A stretch of 64,000 nt of DNA, taken from assembly GCA_948607205.1 (NCBI GenBank), contig CAPERS010000002.1, forward strand, positions 1 through 64,000, given 5' to 3'. The number at the start of each line of letters is the position of its first letter. Within the stretch, counting starts at the first letter, position 1. Origin of the DNA: an uncultured Eubacteriales bacterium. GTDB lineage: Bacteria > Bacillota > Clostridia > Christensenellales > UBA1242. Both the position numbers and the translations under genes were made by a program. The notes beneath the pieces were generated by a model. That model was given only the letters and a program-made list of their open reading frames with translations. It did not search any database and was not told where the DNA came from. This document shows, piece after piece, positions 49,556-58,183 of this stretch.

Positions 49556-52500
49556 ATGAAAAAGTTTTTTAAATTCGCATCTTACACACTTTTATATGTG
49601 ATTATAACTTTTGCGTCTGCTTTTGGCGTTGTGCTTATTTCCTCTGGTTCTTCTTCTGACGGCGCATCTACACCACCGTCTGAATCAACAATTCCAGCAC
49701 AACTTACCCAAATGCTTTCTCGCCTTACAAATTCAAACGGTCTTGATGTCTATCTTAACGCAGACATTGAAGCGGGAAATGACAAATATTCAGTGACAAT
49801 TGACGCTCTTGTCGACCTTCATGAAGGTTTTGATAAACTTTCTGTTGACGGCTCAGTCACTGTGAACGTTAACGATGAGATGTTTGCAATTGACATTAAA
49901 TATGACAATGGCACACTTTTCTTTGACCTGTTTAATGGCAAGTTCAAGATTGAAACCAACAACATTATGGAAAGCGTTTCACAACTGCTTGAAATACTTG
50001 ACGTTGAACTTCCAAGTCTTGGAATTGACATGTCACAAATAAACATGGACATGATAATGAGTCTGCTTAGTGACTTGACTGAAACCAAAGGTGACAACTC
50101 AATCACAATCAAACTCAACATCCCAATGCTTGGCGAAATTCAACTTGTTTGCGATTTCAACTATGCAATCAGCAGAGTTATCCTTCCAAAAACATCAATT
50201 TCTCAAGACACTGTTATAAGTTTGGATTCAAAATTCGACTATCCAGATTCAGTTAAACTTGACATGCCTGAAGAAGAGGAATACATCAATATTTCAGACC
50301 TCTTCCTTATCACCGAATCAGTTCTTGGGCTGCTTGACCAAGAAGACTTGGGAATGGATTTTCAACTTGGCTATAACGACCTCAAACTTAACGCATCACT
50401 CAGCGCAAACCTCAAAGAGTTCGACTCAAAAGTGACACTTAAGAACATTCTTGGCTATGATGCAAACCTTGTGGCCGTTGACGACATTATCTATCTTGAA
50501 TTTGGCAATATCAACCTTTGCTATGACCTTAACAAATCATACCTTATCACTAACCTTCTTGAAACTCAGTTTGGAATCAGCGTTCCTCTTGACGAAATCA
50601 CTCAAATCTTGGTTGCAATCAATGATGGAAGCTTGCTTGAAAAAATCGGTTCACTCATTCCAACCGACAGCAATGGAATAAGCCTAAGCGAAATTGACCT
50701 TTCAGTTATCGAAAGTTTCAAGCACGAAGGAAACACTTACACTGTCAGCATCTCAGACATTGGCGAAATTTCTTTTGTTATTGAAGAAAGAAAACTTAAA
50801 AAACTCAGTTTCAACGGTTTCGGATTTGATATTTCTGCTGACATTGTTGCACCAAAAGAAATTGGTCTAACTTATGACAAAGAAAAATATATCAATCTTG
50901 AAGACATCATTCCTGCACTCAATGCCCTTTTCTCAACTGTCAAATATCCAACTTTCAGCGGTTCACTTTCAATTGAAGTTGGCGCAGAGAAATACTTCGC
51001 TGACTACACACTTTCAGTCAATGGCGAAGACAGTATCGTTAAACTCAGCGCAGAAATGTTCAATCAAACAATTGAAATAACTGCAACGAAAGATGATATC
51101 TATCTTCAACTTTCAGACCTTAAACTGAAAGCAAAATACACCGACATTGACAAAGTTGTGAAATTCTTGCAAAACAACTTCCAAATCGGAAACTCAGAAG
51201 ATGCAATCAATGCACTTTTAGAGCAAGTTAAAGTTTTCCTTAATCCAAATGTTTATCCATCACTTATCTCAGATATTTGCGACAAAGATAATGCACTTGT
51301 TGTGACAACTTATAAAGGCAGTCAAATCAAGTTTGGATATAGCGAAACAATCAACTCAATCTCTTATTGCAACGAAAATGCAAAAGTTGAACTTTCAATC
51401 AATGCAAGCAAAGAAATCATTGAAGACATTGGCATAAATGAAGAAGAATATTCACCAATTGACAACCTTCTCTCAATCATGCAAAACGCAATTGATTATG
51501 TCAACGCAGGAAAATTCTATCTTGAACTTAAAGCCGAACTTGAAGACATGCTGATAATCGGCGCAGTTAATTTTGACATAAACAGCAAAGAATTAAGTTT
51601 GACTTGCGGAATAACTTATGGCGATTTAATTGTTGGAATCAAGTTTGTTGATAATAAAATATATATTGAACTTAATGAAAACAATCTTATGTTTGACTTA
51701 GAAGATATTGACCTTGTGTTTGACTTCATCGCAGAAAATCTTGGCTTTGACGCAAGAGCAAAAATTCAAGAACTTCTTGAAATTATGCCACTTGATGAAG
51801 ACTTAGGGCAAAATGAAAGCGAAACAAGTGATGACGAAATCGACAATGGAATGCAAGCAAACAAAGTTTCAATTGAAGATATCATTTCTGCACTTTCAAT
51901 CAAAAATATTGATGGCAAACTTGAAATTTCACTTCTTTCTGCAAACATTGAACTTTCATTTAACAACTTCAAACTAAATGAAATTAAAGCAAGTTATGAC
52001 AATATTTCAGCAAGTATAAAAGTTTTAAATGAAGAAACAAAAATCAACCTTGACAAAGAATACACCAACATTTCAGAAGTTCTTGGCTATGTTGAAATAC
52101 TCAAAAATTATCTCACTTCTGAACAATACTATCTTTCAGCCAACGCTGATGTCTATGAAAATGGTGATGTTATTTATTCAACTGATGATGCTCGAATTGA
52201 GTTTGATATGACCGAAAAAATCAAACTATATGCATCAGTGAAAGTTAGCGGAAGAGATAGTCACTCAATGGAAGTTTATTATCACAACGATTTCCTTTAC
52301 GCAAATTACAACGAACTTCTCATAAAAATAAATTCAAAAGACCTTGGTGAAATTGTTGTTCTTCTTATGCAAATGTTTGGAATTGACCCTAACCTTTTGC
52401 CTTTCCTTCAAGACATTGCAGGAAACATGGATAACTTTAACATCGCAAATCTTCAATTGCCAGAAGTAAGTTTGGGAAAAATCACATCTATTCTCAACAT

Positions 52501-54112
52501 GCTCAAAGGCATCAAAATTGAAGACAACACTCTTTCAGTTAAACTCAACCTCTTCGGTCAAGAAGGCAACATTTCAATCATGACTGACGGCAACAAACTC
52601 ACAGCAATAAATCTCAAAAATATTGCCGTTTCAAATGAACAAAAGTTCAACCTTGATATCAACTGCCTTGACTTCAATGGAGTGCAAGAACCAGATGAGA
52701 ACAAAAACTGGGTTGACATTTCAGGTTCAAATGAACTTATTAAAGCAATGCTTAACATGGCTGAAATGAGAGATTTCCAAATCTCAGGAACACTTGGACT
52801 TACTGCAAAAGTTATCGGCATTCCAATCAATATGAATGTTCCTTTTGATGTCAAAGTTAAAATCGTTGACGGCAAACTTGAAATGATGGCACAAATTGGA
52901 GTTATCCCTACCCTTATAGGTAAAATTGTTAACGAAGACGCTCCAAGTGGATACAATGGTGATGACAGAATGGCATATATCTATTTGAAAGACGATTATG
53001 TGTATATCCACAGAACTGAAAGCACAAACAAACATGGCTCCTATGAAAAGAAACTCAAAGTTCACTACACCGAATTTTTGAGTGACCCAATGGCTTATCT
53101 TCAATATATTGTTGGACTCAGCGACACGATCATGAAAGAGATTGATAAAGCCATGGAGCTTTCAAGAAACAGAACAACACCTATTGATGTAAGCAAAATT
53201 ATCAAAGAATTCACAGTAAATAGTGATGAAAACACCTACAACATCAAACTCAACCTTGCAGAGCTTTCAAACAATCCTCAGCTTGACTATATCGGCATTG
53301 GACTGAAAGTTATCAATAACGAGTCAACAAACAACAAAAATATAATCGGTGGAATAACATTTGATATGTATGCGCCTGTTGCAAGTGCGTTCACAGTGAC
53401 TCTTAAATCAGACGATATCACACTTGACAATATCGGTGAAGAAATTGATATGAGCGCAATGCATGAATATGTTAACGCTTACACTTATGGCGAAAATGAA
53501 CAATGGATTCACAAAGATGGAAATGACAACCTAGACAAAATCAAATCTTACACAATCACATTTGTTGAGAACGGCGGAAATGATGTTGCGGATATAACAG
53601 CTGAAATTGGTGCAAGCATCACCCTTCCAAGCTTTGAAGACAGAAAAGTTGACGACATTGAAAACCGCACCAGAACCACCTACCACTTTGTTGGCTGGTT
53701 TGAAGATGAAGCGTTAAGCATCCCATTCACAAAAACCACAATGCAACGCTTTGGCGCAACAGTTTATGCGAAGTGGGAAGTTATAAATGTTCAACACATT
53801 TCAACACTCACCTTTGACACAACTGGTGGATATCAAATTGAAAGTGTTAACATTATTGAAGGCGAAACTTTTGACCTTGGCACTTTAAATCCAACAAGAT
53901 ATCGCGATGCAAACAAAATTAAATATGACTGGGGAAAAGCAAAAAATGAGTGGAAAGTGACTAGATACACTTTTGCTGGCTGGTATTACGACAGTGAACT
54001 TACTCGCCCAGTTGAAAATTCAATCAGCATTTCTGTTGACACAACAATTTATGCAAAGTGGGACAGTCAAGTTTATACTGAATATTATGTGACTTGGGAA
54101 GAACCAAAATAA
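49556..54112 (+). CDS. Large exported repeat protein with InlB-type B repeats
   Basis: The 1518-residue protein has a signal peptide (FFKFASYTLLYVIITFASAF). About six beta-rich modules of 180-230 residues follow, recognisable by patterns such as LYLNADIEA, FQLGYNDLKLNA, TFSGSLSIEVG, FYLELKAEL, YYLSANADVY and FQISGTLGLTA. Each is followed by strand pairs of the kind DIIYLEF and then a helix (VSQLLEILDV, VVKFLQNNF). The last 200 residues hold two Flg_new/InlB B-like repeats (ITFVENGGND, HFVGWFEDEALSIPF; FAGWYYDSELTRPV, TTIYAKWD). The product is probably anchored or cell-wall associated, but no sortase motif or C-terminal membrane helix is visible. RBS AAAAGGAGGAAAGT. Confidence 0.8.
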   Translation: MKKFFKFASYTLLYVIITFASAFGVVLISSGSSSDGASTPPSESTIPAQLTQMLSRLTNSNGLDVYLNADIEAGNDKYSVTIDALVDLHEGFDKLSVDGSVTVNVNDEMFAIDIKYDNGTLFFDLFNGKFKIETNNIMESVSQLLEILDVELPSLGIDMSQINMDMIMSLLSDLTETKGDNSITIKLNIPMLGEIQLVCDFNYAISRVILPKTSISQDTVISLDSKFDYPDSVKLDMPEEEEYINISDLFLITESVLGLLDQEDLGMDFQLGYNDLKLNASLSANLKEFDSKVTLKNILGYDANLVAVDDIIYLEFGNINLCYDLNKSYLITNLLETQFGISVPLDEITQILVAINDGSLLEKIGSLIPTDSNGISLSEIDLSVIESFKHEGNTYTVSISDIGEISFVIEERKLKKLSFNGFGFDISADIVAPKEIGLTYDKEKYINLEDIIPALNALFSTVKYPTFSGSLSIEVGAEKYFADYTLSVNGEDSIVKLSAEMFNQTIEITATKDDIYLQLSDLKLKAKYTDIDKVVKFLQNNFQIGNSEDAINALLEQVKVFLNPNVYPSLISDICDKDNALVVTTYKGSQIKFGYSETINSISYCNENAKVELSINASKEIIEDIGINEEEYSPIDNLLSIMQNAIDYVNAGKFYLELKAELEDMLIIGAVNFDINSKELSLTCGITYGDLIVGIKFVDNKIYIELNENNLMFDLEDIDLVFDFIAENLGFDARAKIQELLEIMPLDEDLGQNESETSDDEIDNGMQANKVSIEDIISALSIKNIDGKLEISLLSANIELSFNNFKLNEIKASYDNISASIKVLNEETKINLDKEYTNISEVLGYVEILKNYLTSEQYYLSANADVYENGDVIYSTDDARIEFDMTEKIKLYASVKVSGRDSHSMEVYYHNDFLYANYNELLIKINSKDLGEIVVLLMQMFGIDPNLLPFLQDIAGNMDNFNIANLQLPEVSLGKITSILNMLKGIKIEDNTLSVKLNLFGQEGNISIMTDGNKLTAINLKNIAVSNEQKFNLDINCLDFNGVQEPDENKNWVDISGSNELIKAMLNMAEMRDFQISGTLGLTAKVIGIPINMNVPFDVKVKIVDGKLEMMAQIGVIPTLIGKIVNEDAPSGYNGDDRMAYIYLKDDYVYIHRTESTNKHGSYEKKLKVHYTEFLSDPMAYLQYIVGLSDTIMKEIDKAMELSRNRTTPIDVSKIIKEFTVNSDENTYNIKLNLAELSNNPQLDYIGIGLKVINNESTNNKNIIGGITFDMYAPVASAFTVTLKSDDITLDNIGEEIDMSAMHEYVNAYTYGENEQWIHKDGNDNLDKIKSYTITFVENGGNDVADITAEIGASITLPSFEDRKVDDIENRTRTTYHFVGWFEDEALSIPFTKTTMQRFGATVYAKWEVINVQHISTLTFDTTGGYQIESVNIIEGETFDLGTLNPTRYRDANKIKYDWGKAKNEWKVTRYTFAGWYYDSELTRPVENSISISVDTTIYAKWDSQVYTEYYVTWEEPK

Positions 54113-54120
54113 CAATTAAA

Positions 54121-54143
54121 AAAGAGCGAAAAATTCGCTCTTT
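54121..54143 (+). terminator. Terminator of the envelope operon
   Basis: AAAGAGCGAA-AAA-TTCGCTCTTT (54121-54143) is a 10-bp stem followed by more T residues, nine bases after the stop of the 1518-residue protein. Confidence 0.9.
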
Positions 54144-54205
54144 TTTAATTGTTGCAATTTATTTGTTTTGTTTACTCTAACGAATTTAGACATTCGCTTC
54201 AATTA

Positions 54206-54439
54206 TTAATTAGGAAGATAACCAAAAGATTTAACGCGTTCAACTGCTATTTCAACATCAAAAATTATGCGTTCGCCATCTTTTTTAAAACGCACATCAA
54301 TCGGATGAGAAAGGGTCAAAAAACCACCGATTGCACTGTTTATTTCGCTTTTCAAAATTTCACAAACTCTTTGTGGGTCATTCACTTTGTCGCGTTGCAA
54401 AATATTTTCAAGCCTGTTTTCAGCAATATGATATCTCAC
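54206..54439 (-). CDS. minE: MinE-like cell-division topological specificity factor
   Basis: GTG at 54439 after AAGGAGGATTTT starts this 77-residue protein. The pattern AENRLENILQRDKVNDPQRV, CEILKSEINSAI, PIDVRFKKDGERIIFDVEI matches MinE: an N-terminal MinD-binding helix and a beta-rich dimer domain. It lies 122 bases downstream of minD on the same strand. MinE drives the MinD ATPase cycle that restricts division to mid-cell. Similarity to classical MinE is modest. Confidence 0.78.
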   Translation of the reverse strand: MRYHIAENRLENILQRDKVNDPQRVCEILKSEINSAIGGFLTLSHPIDVRFKKDGERIIFDVEIAVERVKSFGYLPN

Positions 54440-54487
54440 AAAATCCTCCTTTTTTATTTAGGTCTTTATTTATTCATTTTTTAAAAA

Positions 54488-54560
54488 GTGCTTAAAGCAC
54501 ACTTGAACGAATTGATTTATACTTAGAAATACGTTTGTTGATAATATGTGCATAATGCAC
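54488..54560. repeat. Single copy of the palindrome-hairpin repeat after minD
   Basis: GTGCTTAAAGCAC (54488-54500) is followed by GAACGAAT (54505), a 34-base weak hairpin and GTGCATAATGCAC (54548-54560), which abuts the minD stop. It has the layout of one unit of the array at 55464-55722, located on the other side of minD. Confidence 0.75.
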
Positions 54561-54561
54561 C

Positions 54562-55353
54562 TTACACTTTCTTTTTGATATTGCGTTTGAAATATCCCAT
54601 AAGTCCGCGATATTTGTAAGTGCAGTCAAAAATCTTTTTCGAGCCGTTGTGAACATTTTCAGATAAAAGTGTGAAAGCACGAGCGCTGTCAACTGAGTTC
54701 ATATATCCACCAACAGAACACGATGTGCCAATTGCGTCGTCTTCAGGTATCACTGCGAGAAGTGGCAAGTTGAGTGAGCGAACAATGCTTTCAATGTTCA
54801 TCAGTTCGCCGTTCAAGAGAAGGTCACCACGCATTCGATTTATGACAAGACCTTTGCTTTGAATATCATATTCAGACAAAAGACCCAAAACTTTGTCTGC
54901 ATCTCTGATTGAAGACAAATGTGGAGTCACAACAATGATTGCCTCATTGGCAGAAAAAACAGCACGATGAAAACCTGCCTCAACACCAGCAGGACAGTCA
55001 ATCAAGATATAGTCAAAACTTTTGTCTAGGCAATCAACAACAGTTTTGATGTGTTCACCAAGTATTCGTGACTTGTTGTAGGAATGTGACGAAGGCATAA
55101 CATATAACGAAGGAATGTTGCGGTCTTGCACAAGCGCTTGCCTTGCTCGGCACCTGCCCATGATAACATCAGTTATGTCAAAAACTACTTGATTTTCCAC
55201 TCCCATAACAACGTCAAGATTGTTCAGCCCGATATCCACATCCAAGAGAACCACTCTAAAACCAAGTTTTGCTAAATTCGCTCCAAGGTTAGCGCAAACG
55301 GTGGTTTTCCCAACTCCACCCTTGCCACTTGTCAAAACAATTTTTCTTGCCAT
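54562..55353 (-). CDS. minD: Septum site-determining ATPase MinD
   Basis: The start at 55353 has CAGGAGAAAATC upstream. The 263-residue protein has deviant Walker A VLTSGKGGVGKTT, then LLDVDIGLNNLDVVMG, DYILIDCPAGVEAG and NRMRGDLLLNGELMN. The C-terminal end is lysine-rich (YFKRNIKKKV), as in MinD membrane-targeting helices. It works with MinE encoded next; minC is not in this window. Confidence 0.95.
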   Translation of the reverse strand: MARKIVLTSGKGGVGKTTVCANLGANLAKLGFRVVLLDVDIGLNNLDVVMGVENQVVFDITDVIMGRCRARQALVQDRNIPSLYVMPSSHSYNKSRILGEHIKTVVDCLDKSFDYILIDCPAGVEAGFHRAVFSANEAIIVVTPHLSSIRDADKVLGLLSEYDIQSKGLVINRMRGDLLLNGELMNIESIVRSLNLPLLAVIPEDDAIGTSCSVGGYMNSVDSARAFTLLSENVHNGSKKIFDCTYKYRGLMGYFKRNIKKKV

Positions 55354-55400
55354 GATTTTCTCCTGCTTAAATTTTAAAGCATACATTAAAAATAACAAAA

Positions 55401-55422
55401 GAGATAATAATCATATTATCTC
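55401..55422. terminator. Hairpin between MreB-like gene and minD
   Basis: GAGATAATA (55401-55409) and TATTATCTC (55414-55422) form a 9-bp stem with T-rich sequence on both sides. It lies 48 bases before the minD start and could end the transcript from the MreB-like gene. Confidence 0.6.
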
Positions 55423-55463
55423 CTTTTTTGTCAAATTTTGGGCTATGTGAAAAGCACCAGCTT

Positions 55464-55722
55464 GAACGAATAAATATTGAGTTTGAATAATGTTTATAGA
55501 TAAAAAGTGCATAATGCACCACATGAACGGATATGGATTGAGTTTGAATAAAACTCATAGACACAAAAAAGCGCATAATGCACCTGAACGAATGAATTTA
55601 GCTTTAGAATAATATTTATTGATAAAAAGGTGCATAATGCACCACATGAACGAATAAAGTTTGAATTTTAAATAAAACTTATAGTTAATAAGTGCCTAAG
55701 GCACAAAAAGTGCATAATGCAC
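55464..55722. repeat. Tandem 61-bp hairpin repeat array
   Basis: Four units start at 55464, 55525, 55586 and 55648 (spacing 61, 61, 62). Each begins GAACG(A/G)AT, continues with a hairpin whose arms differ between units yet remain complementary, and ends with GTGCATAATGCAC or GCGCATAATGCAC. The last unit carries an additional GTGCCTAAGGCAC (55692-55704) before its GTGCATAATGCAC, which ends exactly at the stop of the MreB-like gene. The interval 55354-55722 has no gene. Units are too short and too structured to be a CRISPR array. Confidence 0.8.
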
Positions 55723-56721
55723 TTAGAAGTTTTCTACTATTTTTGATAATAAAATTGGGTCATCAAGCAGTTTTCCTGCACCAATGATAGATACGTTTTC
55801 AGCGTCTTCAACTATGCTGAAAGGAAAACGGAACTTGTTTTTAAGATAATTTTCAAGTCCAGCAATCTGAGAAACACCTCCTGCAAACATTACGCCAGAA
55901 TTGATAATATCTGTTGAAATTTCTGGTGGCAGTGAAGTGATTGTCACGTCAATCGCTTTGATAATTTCGTCAAAGAAAGGTTCAATAACTGGCAACAAAT
56001 CGCTTGAAGTGATTATATATGAACGTGGTGTTTTGTTTTCCACATCAACGCCTGTGACTTCCATGTTGAGCGTGTCATTTGTGAACAAACTTCCCACTTC
56101 ATTCTTGAGCGCCTCAGCAGAGCCAAGCCCAATAATTATGCCATGATTGTAGGCAATTGTGTGTGAAATTGCAACGTCCATTGCCCTTCCACCAAGCCCA
56201 AGAGTTGCACCTTTTATGATTGAGTTCATGTTGATAACAGCAATGTCAGTATTTGCTCCGCCAATGTTAACAAGCATGTTTGTTTTGGTTGAAGAAATGT
56301 TTTTTCCTGCGCCAAGGCAAGTGCAAACCACTGTTGGAACAAGGACAACTTCTTTAAATCCGACATCGTGAAGAAGATTGAGATATGTCATTTTTTCGTC
56401 TTGACTTAAACCGCAATTCACCATCACGATAACGCCATCATTCTTTTTATAGTCCACCTTTTTGAAAAGATATTGCAAAAGTTCAACGCAATATTCATAA
56501 TTTTTCACAACACCATTGATAACAGGACTGAAAACTTCTACGCTATCGTTGGTCTTTCCCATAAGTTTTTTCGCTTCTTTGCCATAACCGATAACTTTAT
56601 AGCCCTCGCTTGTTGGCTCAGATGCGACCAAAGTTGGCTCACAAAGGCAAAAACCACAGTTTTTCATAAAAATTTTTGTGTTTGCTCCGCCAATTTCAAC
56701 AGCGTATTTATAATATTTCAT
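55723..56721 (-). CDS. MreB-family actin-like protein, divergent
   Basis: The 332-residue protein follows the actin fold of MreB. Phosphate-1 loop is VEIGGANTKIF, where Glu replaces the usual Asp; phosphate-2 is MLVNIGGANTDIAVINMN. Others are LGLGGRAMDVAI, GLGSAEALKNEVGSL and the adenosine motif SGVMFAGGVSQIAGLENYL. MreB filaments guide cell-wall synthesis along the rod. It is shorter than average and diverges at the first site, so it may be a specialised paralog. It is followed by the repeat array, and the HtrA-like gene lies upstream. Confidence 0.82.
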   Translation of the reverse strand: MKYYKYAVEIGGANTKIFMKNCGFCLCEPTLVASEPTSEGYKVIGYGKEAKKLMGKTNDSVEVFSPVINGVVKNYEYCVELLQYLFKKVDYKKNDGVIVMVNCGLSQDEKMTYLNLLHDVGFKEVVLVPTVVCTCLGAGKNISSTKTNMLVNIGGANTDIAVINMNSIIKGATLGLGGRAMDVAISHTIAYNHGIIIGLGSAEALKNEVGSLFTNDTLNMEVTGVDVENKTPRSYIITSSDLLPVIEPFFDEIIKAIDVTITSLPPEISTDIINSGVMFAGGVSQIAGLENYLKNKFRFPFSIVEDAENVSIIGAGKLLDDPILLSKIVENF

Positions 56722-56730
56722 ATTTCCTCC

Positions 56731-58089
56731 TTATGCAAGTTTTATTTTTGCAAGTGTTTGGCTTGATGTTATGAGATTTTTGTTGTAAGTCACCGAAATT
56801 TCTTCACCACTTTTGCAGTTCAGCAAAAAGAAAATCATATCGTTTCTGTCTTTTATTTCAAATGTTCCAAGGCTGTTTTGCATGCTTGTTATCAGACAGC
56901 CACTTCCTATCATTGAGAACGGCGATGACATATTGTTTGAATAAACATAGACGCCCGACTTATCCCATTCCAACTTGCTTTTTTCATTTGTTTGCAGAAC
57001 ATTGCCTTCGATATAATAAAATGGTGATTTTGTTTCTGCTTGAATTTCAAGAGCAGTCAATGCTGTTTCGCTGTCATAGACAGAAAGACCAAGTTTTCTC
57101 AATGTATAGACTGCATTATTTCCGCCATTTTCATTGTTTTCGATGAGTTTATCTAACAAGATTGTGGCTGGATAGATTGGAACAGCAAAGTTCATTGCTG
57201 AGCCATTCGTGCTGTCAACCGAAAGCCCCAAAGTTGTCAAGCCCACAAGATTGCCTTTCGAGTCAAAAAGCCCACCGCCTGAATTACCATTTGTTATATC
57301 GAGATTCATCATAATAAGGTCTTCATAAAGGTTTTCAAGCACTTCGGTTTCATAATTTCTTGCAGTGCTTGCAAATTTGTTGCTTGTTCCTTTGACACTG
57401 CCTGCCGAGCCATTATAATAGAACTCTTTCAGGTTTGGTGAAATCATTGTTTTTGAGTTAGAGATATAGCCTTCTGCATAGGTGTTCATAAAAGTGAGGT
57501 CAAGTGGCGTTCCGAGAGTGAATACGTCGTCACGTTTGAGTTTTTGGCTTTCGTCACAGGCTATCGTTCTGTCTTTCATTCGAACATAGTTGAGTCCATC
57601 AACCTGCTCGCCACAGAAGAGAATTGCCATATCAAGTTCGCGACTTGCCCAAAGGATTGAGGTTGGATAAAGATTATAATTTCCGTCATCGGTTGTGATA
57701 TAGATATCAACTGAAAACATGTCAGAATAATCTGGGTCCAGTGCTTCTCTTATTGTGTGATAATTTGTCACGAAATAAGAGCCATTGGACACTTCATAAC
57801 CACTTTGGGTTTTATAGCCTATCGAGGCAATGCAAACTGCACTTCCAAGATAGGTGTTTACAGACGAAGAACTTATTTTATACTTGGTTTCTGCCAAGAC
57901 TGCAACAGACGCCGATTCATATTTGACAGATATTTCACGCATTGACATGTTTTCTTCAAGTGCGTCAGTGAGATTGATTGACGGCTTGAAAGGGTCAAAC
58001 AAAACTTCATAATAAAGGAGTGCCCCGCCGAGTGCAAGACACAAAATCACAGCAACTGCGCCTATTAAAACTTGATAGGTTTTTTTCAT
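56731..58089 (-). CDS. HtrA/DegP-like trypsin-fold serine protease, membrane-anchored
   Basis: The 452-residue protein has an N-terminal membrane segment (VLIGAVAVILCLALGGALLYY). The trypsin-like domain contains FVTNYHTIREAL (His), SRELDMAILFC (Asp) and ITNGNSGGGLFDSKGNLVGL (Ser), in the order of the S1C group. The C-terminal part (about 330-452) is not a clear PDZ domain but contains beta-rich sequence with SGVYVYSNN. It is probably an extracytoplasmic quality-control or signalling protease. Confidence 0.87.
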   Translation of the reverse strand: MKKTYQVLIGAVAVILCLALGGALLYYEVLFDPFKPSINLTDALEENMSMREISVKYESASVAVLAETKYKISSSSVNTYLGSAVCIASIGYKTQSGYEVSNGSYFVTNYHTIREALDPDYSDMFSVDIYITTDDGNYNLYPTSILWASRELDMAILFCGEQVDGLNYVRMKDRTIACDESQKLKRDDVFTLGTPLDLTFMNTYAEGYISNSKTMISPNLKEFYYNGSAGSVKGTSNKFASTARNYETEVLENLYEDLIMMNLDITNGNSGGGLFDSKGNLVGLTTLGLSVDSTNGSAMNFAVPIYPATILLDKLIENNENGGNNAVYTLRKLGLSVYDSETALTALEIQAETKSPFYYIEGNVLQTNEKSKLEWDKSGVYVYSNNMSSPFSMIGSGCLITSMQNSLGTFEIKDRNDMIFFLLNCKSGEEISVTYNKNLITSSQTLAKIKLA

Positions 58090-58183
58090 GATAATTCACC
58101 TCATACAAGATTTAGTTTGCGTCGGATTTCAAATATTATAACTTAGAGAACGCGCGAAAAAGCGCAGGAATTAAGAAATAAAA

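Noticed and set aside
54149..54484. Plus-strand frame of 111 codons opposite minE
   Set aside because: No start signal, and the minus strand carries a MinE-like protein with a strong AGGAGG site.
55464..55722. Possible CRISPR array
   Set aside because: The 61-bp units have no constant long repeat alternating with unique spacers; variable parts are complementary hairpin arms, and no cas gene is near.
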